Source: Lachancea thermotolerans CBS 6340
Taxonomy: Eukaryota > Ascomycota > Saccharomycetes > Saccharomycetales > Saccharomycetaceae
Length of the DNA stretch: 64,000 nucleotides
Assembly (NCBI RefSeq): GCF_000142805.1
Contig: NC_013084.1
Span: forward strand, 744,001-808,000
Direction: 5' to 3'
The translations under genes and the position numbers were made by a program. Positions 1 to 9,191 of this stretch are shown here, piece after piece; positions within the stretch are counted from its first letter, which is position 1; the number at the start of each line of letters is the position of its first letter. The notes beneath the pieces were generated by a model, which saw nothing but the letters and a program-made list of their open reading frames with translations, had not been told where the DNA came from and did not search any database.

Positions 1-116
1 CTCTGATGTTGTTCCTTCGTTGTCTCAGAATACCCTTGTTCCATTATTGTTTTATGACAAGAACTGATTTCAATCATCAATAAGTCCTACAGTTTAGCTC
101 ACCTCTTCAACAAATT

Positions 117-208
117 GCGGATTTAGCTCAGATGGGAGAGCGCCAGACTGAAGATAACTTCGGTCAATTGAAATCTGGAGGTCCTGTGTTCGATCCACAG
201 AATTCGCA
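117..208 (+). tRNA. tF(GAA): tRNA-Phe (GAA) with a 19-nt intron
   Basis: Full cloverleaf beginning GCGGATTTAGCTCAG and ending AATTCGCA, essentially the yeast tRNA-Phe sequence. The anticodon GAA is at 150-152. Exon 1 ends at 153 (one base 3' of the anticodon), a 19-nt intron fills 154-172, and exon 2 resumes with ATCTGGAG at 173. The A box (TAGCTCAGATGGGAG) and B box (GTTCGATCC) are intact. A T-run starts at 209 and would serve as the Pol III terminator. The CCA end is not encoded, as is normal in eukaryotes. Confidence 0.97.
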
Positions 209-428
209 TTTTTTCATTGCAGCAAAATCTGCTCAGAATTCTTTTTAAAAAAGAACTCATAAGTCGTCAGTATTATATATTAATTAACCGGGAAGCATAT
301 AGCAGGGAGCCTACTCTGTAGTGGTGCTATCGGATAGTTCGCGGGTCGGAAATCTTTTACTTTAAACCATGCACAGCACTTAAAAGGTCATAAACGGAGC
401 TTTTGCTCAGCATTTCAACAAATCAATA

Positions 429-500
429 GGGCGTGTGGTCTAGAGGTATGATTTCCGCTTAGGGTGCGGGAGGTCCCGGGTTCGAGTCCCGGCTCGCCCC
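429..500 (+). tRNA. tP(AGG): tRNA-Pro (AGG)
   Basis: 72-nt intronless cloverleaf starting GGGCGTGTGGTCTAG with T-arm GGTTCGAGTCCCGG and acceptor end CTCGCCCC. The anticodon loop reads CTTAGGGTG, giving anticodon AGG (inosine-modified in the cell), the Pro isoacceptor for CCU/CCC. A T-run about 12 nt downstream is a plausible Pol III terminator. It lies about 220 bp after tRNA-Phe on the same strand. I see no retrotransposon remnants between or around the two tRNAs. Confidence 0.95.
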
Positions 501-916
501 CTTGGATTTACTTTTTGTCTTTCTTGAAGACCTTTTAATAACCCAAACGTTGTCTATCCTGATTTTTAGTATTTAGCCTGGACGCTGGTTTTCTATACTA
601 GAAAGCGCCATCCGTTGCATTTGGAAAGAAGTTTCGCAAAATCATTGTCTAATGATAATAGCGTTGAAGGTGCGATTATGGACAGCGAACAACCGTTAAG
701 TACATCATCGTAGACGAAAATATTAACGCGTCAGCGAATTTTCAGCGATAATGTTGAACTCGAAAATATTTAAAATAGAATGTATTAAACTCAAGAAGAA
801 GGTGGAGATAGACTCGCTAAAGAACCTTAGACCAGCCGGGCGACTGTCAGCTTCTATTTACCATAAACTGAAGCCTCGAGGTTTCTTTTCTGAGGCGTCT
901 TTTTTAACTTTGCACA
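501..916. other. Intergenic: tRNA-Pro to SPA2 promoter
   Basis: AT-rich spacer with no credible gene. It holds one exact MCB element (ACGCGT) at 726-731, about 190 bp upstream of the SPA2 start, the binding sequence of the G1/S factor MBF in Saccharomycetaceae. A single 6-bp site is weak evidence. Short reading frames here have no recognisable product. Confidence 0.6.
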
Positions 917-3900
917 ATGGTAACAAGCAAGGCAGACTTGACTGCTGAGCAGAGAGGTCAGCTCTATGGTTATTTTTGCGAACTTAGAGACTTCTTTCAG
1001 GTGACAGGGACAAAGCACGATAGGTCGAACTCCGCGAGGGCACAGAAGGCAAGATCGAAACTCTTAAAGCTCTATCCCTCTCAGTTCTTTGAACTCAGCA
1101 CTGATGTTCACGACGAGCTTCAACGACGCATAGATGAAAACCAGGCCCAACCAGACCACCTCCTCCCCAAAGACACTTTCCATGTCAAGAGGAATCAGGC
1201 CCGCCAAAAGTTGGCCAACCTTTCGCAGTCGCGATTTAACGATCTCGTTGACGACATTCTTTATGAGATCAAAAGAAGAAACTACCACGAGAAGCCAGAA
1301 CATAAAGGAACTGACATTTCTGAAAAGTATAGTGGTGGAACCCCTACATCCTCTTCTCATTTTGAGGGCGTTTTCTCCGGGGACGAGGCGGGAAATCACA
1401 CAAAGGACACTGGTGAGACTAGCGACGCCAGTCAGGCTGATATACACAACCAGAAAAATGGTTACACTATCGCTCCCGAGATGGTCCTTAGCGACACTAA
1501 CGAAAGCCCATCGAAAATTACGCCAAATGCTTCTGTTCAAGCCTCCCAGGTTATACCAAAGAAGGCTTCTATTGAATGGAGCTCCGATGAGGAGGATGAA
1601 GATGATTCCCACAAACCTAAACAGGTTTCTGATAAAGAGCAAGACTCTCCAGTGAGCAACTCTCAGACCGGCGAGACAACAATACAGAGCCCGCTTTTTT
1701 CCTCGAAAGATGCTGATAGATTGCATTTTTCTGAGAATGAAAACGGTTTTAATAAACATGCCAGCCCCTCTAGGGAAGAAAACTACACCTTTAGCGAAGA
1801 ATTTTCTTCCCAAAGTCCTCTATTCTCGTCAAGCAAGAAGACAAAGCGCTTCTCCGAGTTGGAAGATGATCTCAACCACAGCAGAAAGTCCATTAGTGGG
1901 AATGAAAACGGGCTTCTTGGACAATCTCCTCCACAAAGCCCGCTTTTCTCACTACAGCATAGAGAGACCGATGGCAATCCTGAGCTGCTATCTGCCTCAG
2001 AGCTTAAGGACGATAGAAAGGAGGTTGAAGCAGCTCACTCATGGGGCAATTATTCGGAAGGCCACGCTTCTGGAAAAGCTCTGCAAGGAGCGTTGGCTGA
2101 TGATTTGCTTCCTGTTTCAAGAGGTTTACCAGAAGACCGCAGAGCAGCGCCCAACACTTCCTCAACGAATGATGACAACGTAGGTAACACCTCAAGAACA
2201 AGCCACCCCGGTAGAACTTCTAACGAATCTGGCACTTCAATCAATGCCTACACTGGCAACAGGGGTTCTATAAAAAGGGCTTCACTGGAACACGAGAACA
2301 GCAAGCGTGAGATAGAGGTGTTGATGGCTGAAGGGACAAAGATGGACATGAGAATCACAGAACTCGAAAACTCCAACTCCATTTTGTCCTCCGCTAAGAA
2401 CGAGCTGGACCGTAGAATCCAAGATCATCAATCTGAAATTCTGGAACTGAAGTCTCGGCTTGAGAAATCCAGCAAAGAAGCTGAGGATGCTAAAGCCGAA
2501 GTCCTGCGCTTGACGGAACAGGAAGTTAAAGAGGGCGATTCTCTAGGGAAGTCAATTGATCAAAGCCACCAAGAAGAGTTTGCTCGCTTAACAAAACAAG
2601 TCAACTCCTTATCGATTGAGAATGAGGAGCTGAAACAAAAGAACGCAGAGCTCGAATTCAAAATGAAGTTATTGAATTCATCAAATCGTAAAGATGAAAA
2701 ATCTATTTCGCCTTCAACAAGGCAGAAGGCTGTAGGCTCGGATCGCCTCAAGGAGAAGGAACTTTTGTCAGATCCGGAAGCGCTTAAAAGGTATTCATCT
2801 GAAGACGGGCTTCTTCCATTGGATTTGATCCTTTCCTTTAACAAACAAATTGAAACCATCTTCTACCACCTCCACGACAAGCAGCACCTACCAGCATTTG
2901 GGGATCAGCTTTTTGAGGACATATCTCGCATATCAGAGCTGATTCACAAGACAATAAAGCTAGTGGATGTTTCGGATCACCAAGATCAAGTAATTTTGCT
3001 GAAGGCTTCACTTTCTCATGCAATCACATCGGTACGGTATTTTGCAAGTTATCACGACATCTTGCCTCCTATTACGGTCGAGAGTGCCATTTCTGATATT
3101 AGCTTTGCGGTCTGTGGACTTCTCGACGTTGTCAAGATTATTGACGCTCCACAGGCAGTAATTAGCAAACAACACTTATCGGAACCTAGCCCACAAACCC
3201 CAATCATGAAAAACATGAAGTCGTCATCTAGTCTTGCTGGCGAGGAGGCTAACTCAGGGCTCAAAGATCCCCGTGGCATCAACAAGCACGCTATTGAGGA
3301 ATCCAACAATAGTATGTCTCCAGTGAAGCCCCTCAAAATTACTCAAAAAGTTGTTCAAAACTCCCCTCCAACTAAACCAACAATTTCGGCCAGGAAGCCT
3401 TCTAGCACGCTGTTTACTTCAATGCTAAGTCCAAGCTTGAGCAACAACAGCTCACCCAGAAATTCACAATTTTCGAACCTCCGCTTTGCTTCCGGTGCCA
3501 AGTCAGAGGAGGACGTAAGGATCGATAAAGGGAGCGAGTCAAAAAGTCATTCTCAAACCGACAAGGAAGACAGTGCACGTTCACCAGAGGGCGGAATCTC
3601 AGTCAAAGAAAAAATGGACAATTCATTGCAGGAAGCCAGTAAAAACGGCAACAATTCTGGATTAAGCGCTCAAGAACGCCTATTCTTGAATGGAAAAGAG
3701 AATCATAATCTCAGCAAAGGGGAAGAATCGAGAAAAATTGAAAAGAGGGTTGATTCTATTATTCCTACTTCTGAAACCAAGAGCAGCGTTCCTGAGAAAT
3801 TCAACCGTGGCCCAGATTTCTCTCTTTGCGCTGCCTCTGGAGGTGACACCACGGATGATCAATACAATCACAAAAGCGATGCCAGTAATACAACTAGTGA

Positions 3901-5275
3901 TGAGGACCTAACTTATCAGGCTTTGAAGCAATCTATGAAAAAAAACCACGAAATTGCCGGGGAGAAGAAGATAGAGAGCTCCATGCCAAGCAAAAAGCCA
4001 GAAGGAAAAATAAATGTTCCCAAGTTGCGTTCATCGCTAGACAGTTCACCCAAACGTGGCGGTGGCGATAGCGACGGTGTATCGGCTCTAAAGACGATAC
4101 AGGGTGCGGTGCACGCAAAAGAGTCGCCTGCTGAACCCCCAAGGATTATAAAGCAGGTCATTACCACTCAAATGGAAGGGCCCCCGGATGAAACTGATGC
4201 TGACATCGAAACCTCGCCATTCCGCTTCGATGATGCAATGGCGCTTGAAAGGTCTGTTAACCATAAGTCGCCTACAAAAAATCTTGAACTCAGTCCTTTG
4301 AAGAACTCCGAAGTGAAAGTGAAGGATCGAGCTGTTGCAACAACTGAAAATAGGGCTTTCGACGTCGAAAATTCAGCGATTGAAATCAACGATACAAATA
4401 GCAGAGCCCCATCCGGGGCCGTAAATGGTTTCAGTAAACAGAAGGAAAATCTTTCTTTGGATGAGAATTCGAAGAAGAAACAGATCAAACCGTTTTTGGA
4501 GGGTGTTAAGAAAGGTACAGACGCCAACGCACAAAAAACTTCCCCCAACCCAAGTACGACCCAAAGTTCCTCAACTTCCCAACCAATCATCAAAGTTAGC
4601 AACTTCGGAAGTGAAGGGTCGCCAGCGGCGAGAACGGTTGTAAAAGAGGAAGAAATTGAAGATGTAAGAAATGTTCCTGCTATTAACAGGGCTAAGAGCA
4701 CCTCCTCGAACAATCAAAAATCTTCTGCCAGGCTTTCGAACACAAGTCTTGCTGAGAAAGAGTATGAGGACGAGGGCGACTTTGACATAGATGCCTTTGA
4801 CATCGAAAATCCAGATAATACATTGTCTGAGCTGCTTTTGTATCTCGAGCATCAAACCATTGAGGTCATCAGCACGATCCAGTCCCTCTTAACATCGATA
4901 AAGCAACCACAAGCGTCTACTGGCGAGCTTCGAAAGGGTTCTGGTGCTATAACTCGAGTTATTGCTCAAATGATTGAAGCTACTTCCGTCTCAATGGCAC
5001 AGTCACGAAACGCCCCTCTTAAGGAACATGGAAACTGGGTTGTCCAAAGCTTGGAAGATTGTCAAAGAAGGATGACCACTCTCTGTCGTCTGAAAAGAGA
5101 TGGAACCGTTGAAGTCAACGAGGGTGATAGCGATTACGCTGACAAACACTTCAAGCAACGTTTAGCTGGTATTGCATTTGATGTTGCCAAGTGCACTAAG
5201 GAACTTGTAAAAACTGTAGAAGAAGCAAGCCTCAAGGAAGAAATCGAGTTCCTAAACTCTAAAATTTCTTCTTGA
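917..5275 (+). CDS. SPA2: Polarisome scaffold Spa2/Sph1
   Basis: 1452 residues, close to S. cerevisiae Spa2 (about 1466). The N-terminal ~140 residues carry two Spa2-homology (SHD/GIT) repeats, visible as the paired stretches ARSKLLKLYPSQFFELSTDV and ARQKLANLSQSRFNDLVDDI. These bind MAP-kinase kinases and other polarisome partners in the family. An acidic, Ser-rich linker has three copies of a QSPLFS motif, followed by a heptad-rich coiled coil (about residues 465-600), a long disordered region and a conserved helical C-terminus. The role, from the family, is to organise actin and secretion at the bud tip, shmoo tip and bud neck. In S. cerevisiae WGD left two copies, SPA2 and SPH1, and SPH1 is next to MRPL15. 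This single gene next to MRPL15 represents the unduplicated ancestor. Start at the first ATG with no competing upstream in-frame ATG. Confidence 0.96.
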   Translation: MVTSKADLTAEQRGQLYGYFCELRDFFQVTGTKHDRSNSARAQKARSKLLKLYPSQFFELSTDVHDELQRRIDENQAQPDHLLPKDTFHVKRNQARQKLANLSQSRFNDLVDDILYEIKRRNYHEKPEHKGTDISEKYSGGTPTSSSHFEGVFSGDEAGNHTKDTGETSDASQADIHNQKNGYTIAPEMVLSDTNESPSKITPNASVQASQVIPKKASIEWSSDEEDEDDSHKPKQVSDKEQDSPVSNSQTGETTIQSPLFSSKDADRLHFSENENGFNKHASPSREENYTFSEEFSSQSPLFSSSKKTKRFSELEDDLNHSRKSISGNENGLLGQSPPQSPLFSLQHRETDGNPELLSASELKDDRKEVEAAHSWGNYSEGHASGKALQGALADDLLPVSRGLPEDRRAAPNTSSTNDDNVGNTSRTSHPGRTSNESGTSINAYTGNRGSIKRASLEHENSKREIEVLMAEGTKMDMRITELENSNSILSSAKNELDRRIQDHQSEILELKSRLEKSSKEAEDAKAEVLRLTEQEVKEGDSLGKSIDQSHQEEFARLTKQVNSLSIENEELKQKNAELEFKMKLLNSSNRKDEKSISPSTRQKAVGSDRLKEKELLSDPEALKRYSSEDGLLPLDLILSFNKQIETIFYHLHDKQHLPAFGDQLFEDISRISELIHKTIKLVDVSDHQDQVILLKASLSHAITSVRYFASYHDILPPITVESAISDISFAVCGLLDVVKIIDAPQAVISKQHLSEPSPQTPIMKNMKSSSSLAGEEANSGLKDPRGINKHAIEESNNSMSPVKPLKITQKVVQNSPPTKPTISARKPSSTLFTSMLSPSLSNNSSPRNSQFSNLRFASGAKSEEDVRIDKGSESKSHSQTDKEDSARSPEGGISVKEKMDNSLQEASKNGNNSGLSAQERLFLNGKENHNLSKGEESRKIEKRVDSIIPTSETKSSVPEKFNRGPDFSLCAASGGDTTDDQYNHKSDASNTTSDEDLTYQALKQSMKKNHEIAGEKKIESSMPSKKPEGKINVPKLRSSLDSSPKRGGGDSDGVSALKTIQGAVHAKESPAEPPRIIKQVITTQMEGPPDETDADIETSPFRFDDAMALERSVNHKSPTKNLELSPLKNSEVKVKDRAVATTENRAFDVENSAIEINDTNSRAPSGAVNGFSKQKENLSLDENSKKKQIKPFLEGVKKGTDANAQKTSPNPSTTQSSSTSQPIIKVSNFGSEGSPAARTVVKEEEIEDVRNVPAINRAKSTSSNNQKSSARLSNTSLAEKEYEDEGDFDIDAFDIENPDNTLSELLLYLEHQTIEVISTIQSLLTSIKQPQASTGELRKGSGAITRVIAQMIEATSVSMAQSRNAPLKEHGNWVVQSLEDCQRRMTTLCRLKRDGTVEVNEGDSDYADKHFKQRLAGIAFDVAKCTKELVKTVEEASLKEEIEFLNSKISS

Positions 5276-5442
5276 GTAGGCCACTGTAAATCACGATAGA
5301 ATAAACAATGTAATATATAGAACCGCACAGGATAAGTTTGAGGTTGACCTTCATATTTACAGTCGTTTACTTTATACGTAATCACAGGATGTGACCTGCG
5401 CTTATATATTTACAAGATGATGCTTGTATGCACTGCTTTCGC

Positions 5443-6159
5443 CTATGCCATGGTTTTGGCGATTTGTACCAAAGATGCTTCCTTCTTTGGATCTAAGAGC
5501 TCTTTTTCAATAAATTGAGAAGTCTTTTGAGGGCCGTTCGTGACTAGTATACCGCCGACCAGGGCGCTGAGAACGCCAGAGTAAACAGTGGTTTCCCCGT
5601 TGAAGCTCTCATTCTTTAGAGGGTCCCTCTTTTTCCAAAATATCAACGAATCTAGATGCCTGCTCCTAATAACTTGCGCCGTAGTTTTCTTAGCAATGAG
5701 CAGCTTAGAAAGCTGGGTGCCCAAGTTGGTGAAGTTCAGTCCATTTATGCTTTTTTGATTTTTGCCCTCGGCCACCGGGGATAAGGGTTTTGCGCTCCTC
5801 AAAGAGTGCACAGACGTATGGTACTTGAGGAACTGCATCCCGAGAGCCGCTAATTTTTCGTTGTAAGGCTTTGACCCGTGTGCGAATGACTTGTGAGTAA
5901 GACACTGCAATATGATGTCGTCCGAAAGTGAGATATTGTGCTTCGCCAAATTGAGCTGCTTGCGCACATTCTCTTGGTAGTTTTCAGGCTTGACCTCATT
6001 GTACATCAGACCATTTTGAAGCCTCAGGTACTCGCTAGGGTCTCTTTTCAGTCCTCGGACTCGGCTGCCACTGTGCAGGTATGTAATATTTCTCGCGCCA
6101 AAGTTAGCTTTAATAATGCCAGTGAGTACCCCAGTTTGCCGTTTGGTCACTTGCAGCAT
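5443..6159 (-). CDS. MRPL15: Mitochondrial large ribosomal subunit protein mL57
   Basis: 238 residues from the ATG at 6159; the frame stays open a few codons upstream but without an ATG. The N-terminus is basic and hydroxylated (MLQVTKRQTGVLTGIIKANF), as expected for mitochondrial targeting. The body has an RNase III-like fold signature (ILQCLTHKSFAHGSKPYNEKLAALG) in which the catalytic acidic residues are not evident. This fits the structural, non-catalytic mL57 protein of the yeast mitoribosome. It is convergent with SPA2 (167 bp between stops). The MRPL15-SPH1 neighbourhood is also seen in S. cerevisiae, which supports the call. Confidence 0.9.
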   Translation of the reverse strand: MLQVTKRQTGVLTGIIKANFGARNITYLHSGSRVRGLKRDPSEYLRLQNGLMYNEVKPENYQENVRKQLNLAKHNISLSDDIILQCLTHKSFAHGSKPYNEKLAALGMQFLKYHTSVHSLRSAKPLSPVAEGKNQKSINGLNFTNLGTQLSKLLIAKKTTAQVIRSRHLDSLIFWKKRDPLKNESFNGETTVYSGVLSALVGGILVTNGPQKTSQFIEKELLDPKKEASLVQIAKTMA

Positions 6160-6247
6160 TTGTATACCGGAACACAATGCAGATTGGTCCTTTTAACCGC
6201 TATTCGGACCTGCTTCTTGACCTCTTTGACTGAAGTTCGATGGATTT

Positions 6248-6347
6248 GGAAAAATTTTAAATGTGATCAACTACACTATCACTTTGTACTACGAAAAATT
6301 CTCATGAAATTTTTGGCTAGTACTTAAGCGATGAGCTGTGAGATGAG
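6248..6347 (+). promoter_or_regulatory. RRPE and PAC elements of the ROK1 promoter
   Basis: An RRPE-type AAAAATTTT lies at about 6249-6258. An exact PAC motif GCGATGAG is at 6328-6335, followed by a near copy GAGATGAG at 6340-6347, about 65-165 bp upstream of the ROK1 ATG. This RRPE-then-PAC arrangement is the established promoter code for ribosome-biogenesis genes in this family (bound by Stb3 and Dot6/Tod6) and agrees with the product. Confidence 0.75.
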
Positions 6348-6412
6348 CAACGACTGAGCGGAAACCGGTTAAGAAGACAACTCCAGATTGGTTCAAAGCA
6401 AAGCAGAACATA

Positions 6413-8113
6413 ATGGATATCTTCCAGGTACTCACGAGGGGAGCCAACGTAAAAAAGAATGGGAAATTAGGGGCGTCAGGCGACTTTAGCAAGTCAAATG
6501 GGTCTCAACGTAAACAGATCCAGGCGGGAAGTACCCGGAAAGAGGATGACAACAAGCAACTCACCAAGGAGCTTGATTTCTTCAGAAACAAGAAAGTGGT
6601 GAGCAAGACAGAAAACGCGCAAGCTGGGAAACACGATCCTGCGGAGGACATTGCGGCTGAGGTGAGCACTTTGGGAGACGAGATGCCACCGCCCAAAATC
6701 TCGAGTGCTCACGATGCGGTCCTGCTGCGAAAGTCGTATAAAGGGAATGTTACAGGCCAAGATCTCCCACTGCCGATTGGTTCGTTTGAGGATTTGATAA
6801 CACGTTTCCAATTTGATAAGCGATTACTGTCGAACTTGATTGAAAGCCACTTTACAGAACCTACGCCAATTCAATGCGAGGCTATTCCTCTAGCTCTTGA
6901 AGGGCGTGACGTTTTGGCGTGTGCGCCTACGGGTTCTGGTAAAACTGTGGCCTTCATATTGCCACTTTTGCAGCAAATAATATCCCTGGGGGACAAAGAG
7001 GGCCTCAAAGGCCTGATAATATCGCCCACGAAAGAGCTGGCTAACCAGATTTTTGTGGAGTGCAGCAAGCTTAGCCACAAAATCTACTTAGCCAGAAAGA
7101 GGCCCCTTAATATTGCCCTTCTAAGCAAATCCTTGAGTGCAAAGCTCAGAAACAAAGTTATCAGCGACAAAAAATACGACTTAATAATTTCCACACCGCT
7201 GAGGTTGATAGATGTTGTTAAGAACGAAGCACTAGACCTTTCAGATGTTAAGCATCTGATATTTGACGAAGCTGATAAGCTGTTTGACAGCACCTTCGTG
7301 GAGCAAGCCGATAGCATTCTTGCATCTTGCCAAGATTCTCAGCTCAGAAAGTCTATGTTTTCTGCGACAGTTCCTTCCAGTTTGGAGGAAGTCGTCAATA
7401 GCATTATGCTGGATCCAGTAAGGATTATAATTGGCCATAAAGAAGCCGCTAATGTCAACATCGAGCAGAAGCTGGTTTATTGTGGTAATGAAGAAGGAAA
7501 GCTGGTCGCGATTAGGCAGATGATACAGGAGGGTGGGTTCAAGCCTCCGGTGATTATTTTCCTTGAGTCTATCACCAGAGCTAAAGCTTTATTCCATGAA
7601 CTGCTCTACGACAATCTAAATGTCGACGTTATCCACGCAGAAAGAACTCAAGTTCAGAGAAACACAATCATTGAGCGCTTTAGGACAGGCGAGCTGTGGT
7701 GTTTGATCTGTACCGACGTGTTGGCTCGTGGTGTTGACTTCAAGGGCGTTAACCTAGTTATAAACTACGACGTGCCAAGGTCAGCACAGGCTTATGTCCA
7801 CAGGATTGGTAGGACCGGAAGAGGTGGCCGTGAAGGTAAAGCTGTGACATTTTACACCAAGCAGGATGACATGGCTATCAAACCCATAATTAACGTCATG
7901 CGTCAAAGCGGTTTTGAAATCGCTGAGTGGATGGAGAAATTTGCAAAGATGACCAAGAGAGAGAAGGAAGCTCTAAAGAAGGGAAAGTCGCGGCCAGAAA
8001 GGAAGCAGATTAGCACAGTACCCAACGTGGTCAAGAAAAAGAGAAGACAAAGAGAGCAAATGGTGGAGGCCTCGAAAAAACGCAAGGAGCAGGACGACGA
8101 GGAGCGCTCTTGA
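6413..8113 (+). CDS. ROK1: DEAD-box RNA helicase Rok1, 40S ribosome biogenesis
   Basis: 566 residues (S. cerevisiae about 564), beginning [17 protein letters not shown], a Rok1-specific N-terminus. Helicase motifs appear in order: Q-motif region [10 protein letters not shown] (~151), Walker A APTGSGKT (171-178), [14 protein letters not shown] in [11 protein letters not shown] (~281), SAT in MFSATVP, then the C-terminal lobe with DVLARGVDF and [10 protein letters not shown] (~464). The C-terminus is strongly basic. Rok1 acts in the nucleolus on 18S rRNA processing, releasing the U3/snR30-linked factor Rrp5. The upstream PAC/RRPE elements fit co-regulation with other ribosome-biogenesis genes. 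It is divergent from MRPL15 and convergent with ATP20. Confidence 0.97.
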   Translation: MDIFQVLTRGANVKKNGKLGASGDFSKSNGSQRKQIQAGSTRKEDDNKQLTKELDFFRNKKVVSKTENAQAGKHDPAEDIAAEVSTLGDEMPPPKISSAHDAVLLRKSYKGNVTGQDLPLPIGSFEDLITRFQFDKRLLSNLIESHFTEPTPIQCEAIPLALEGRDVLACAPTGSGKTVAFILPLLQQIISLGDKEGLKGLIISPTKELANQIFVECSKLSHKIYLARKRPLNIALLSKSLSAKLRNKVISDKKYDLIISTPLRLIDVVKNEALDLSDVKHLIFDEADKLFDSTFVEQADSILASCQDSQLRKSMFSATVPSSLEEVVNSIMLDPVRIIIGHKEAANVNIEQKLVYCGNEEGKLVAIRQMIQEGGFKPPVIIFLESITRAKALFHELLYDNLNVDVIHAERTQVQRNTIIERFRTGELWCLICTDVLARGVDFKGVNLVINYDVPRSAQAYVHRIGRTGRGGREGKAVTFYTKQDDMAIKPIINVMRQSGFEIAEWMEKFAKMTKREKEALKKGKSRPERKQISTVPNVVKKKRRQREQMVEASKKRKEQDDEERS

Positions 8114-8357
8114 ATCGGTATTACTATCGTTTGTATACTACAATAACTTATCATCACTATTCTGCAAGAGTATCATAATAGACATACAGGCGTTGAATTT
8201 TAAAGAATATAATATAATGCAGAGAACGTTAAAGAAAAATGGAGATCCTGTGACTTGGTTGCGGACAACTTCTGTATAGGCTTAATGCTCCGGCTTGCTG
8301 GTGAAAGTCGATGCTATGTATCAGGTCGTCGTTGACGCTTTTGAGTAGCCAGACCCT

Positions 8358-8717
8358 TCAATGATGAGCAGCGTAGTTTGTGTAGCCCACTACCTTTCTT
8401 CTACCGATAACTTCACCGAGTGAGTACAAACCAGCTAGCTGCACACCGTACGCGCCGTACTTCAAAACGCTGTCTTTTTGGATGTTCTTGAAAAGGCTCA
8501 GGGACTGTCTGGGCTTCAAAGCCAAATCTAGCGCTTGCTTGTACAGCTTAGTGTAGACGCTTTGGAAGTCAGAGATGGCAGGAGGCTGTAGGCCCTCCTT
8601 CAAGTACACTTGCTTGGATAGCTCGCCCACAACTTTAGAGTAGTAGAAGGTTTTTGTAGTGTAGGTCTGGGCCTTGGAGGCAATACCGGTGGCAAATGAT
8701 TGGATTCTTGCTAGCAT
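8358..8717 (-). CDS. ATP20: F1Fo ATP synthase subunit g
   Basis: 119 residues starting MLARIQSFATGIASKAQTY. An upstream in-frame ORF extension exists but has no family similarity, so the ATG at 8717 is chosen. Conserved yeast features include YLKEGLQPP, LYKQALDLALKP, and the C-terminal membrane segment LKYGAYGVQLAGLYSLGEVIGRRK with the GxxxG-like dimerisation face used in ATP synthase dimers and cristae formation. It acts in the inner mitochondrial membrane. It starts the ATP20-MCM4-RLF2 run, which has the same order and orientation as S. cerevisiae YPR018W-YPR020W. Confidence 0.96.
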   Translation of the reverse strand: MLARIQSFATGIASKAQTYTTKTFYYSKVVGELSKQVYLKEGLQPPAISDFQSVYTKLYKQALDLALKPRQSLSLFKNIQKDSVLKYGAYGVQLAGLYSLGEVIGRRKVVGYTNYAAHH

Positions 8718-9191
8718 TGTTAAGTTTTGTGATAGTCCGAGTGCCAGCGAGAGCTCAATGACAGTTTGTGGGGCCCTAATACGAGTTTGCTTAGATGCTA
8801 TTCTATAGACTAAGATATCGGCATCTTGAAAAAAAATTTTATAATTAGCGACTAGCCCGTGTCTTGACCAATCAAATTCGACGATTTCGCAAAGTACTGA
8901 AGGAAAAAGTCGGAATCGGCAACTTCTCGAGCACAACCTCCGGCACTGGGTTCAGCGTGGGGAGTACTTTCTCGCTGCTCGTCGGGCTTGAGTTTATCCG
9001 TAATATTGGTTTAGTGACACATTTAGAAAGTTCCTTTCACTTAAATCACTGTGATCGCGAAAAACCCATTCAACGCGAAAGGCGCACCCTTACGTAGTCG
9101 AACTAGCCTGTTAGCGGCTACAAGTCATTATATTCTGTAAGCTATCTTGTTATTTTATGGTTACAATTTGTTCGCATCATCAGCGATAGTT
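8718..9191. promoter_or_regulatory. ATP20 promoter region with a CCAAT box; MCM4 3' flank
   Basis: 474-bp spacer with no gene. A CCAATCA sequence at 8868-8874, about 150 bp from the ATP20 ATG, fits the Hap2/3/4/5 consensus (CCAATNA) typical of respiratory genes. An AT-rich block (TTTTTTTATAATT-like on the ATP20 strand) at about 8828-8846 may be the core promoter. Nothing else is recognised. Confidence 0.6.

Noticed and set aside
1-428. Possible solo LTR near the tRNA genes
   Set aside because: tRNA flanks are common insertion sites, so I looked, but saw no TG...CA terminal pattern, target-site duplication or known LTR sequence.
751-948. 65-codon frame before and overlapping SPA2
   Set aside because: No similarity to any family, AT-rich composition, and overlaps the SPA2 start.
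5443-6159. Reading MRPL15 as an active RNase III
   Set aside because: RNase III-like fold only; the acidic catalytic signature and dsRNA-binding domain are not seen, and synteny supports mL57.
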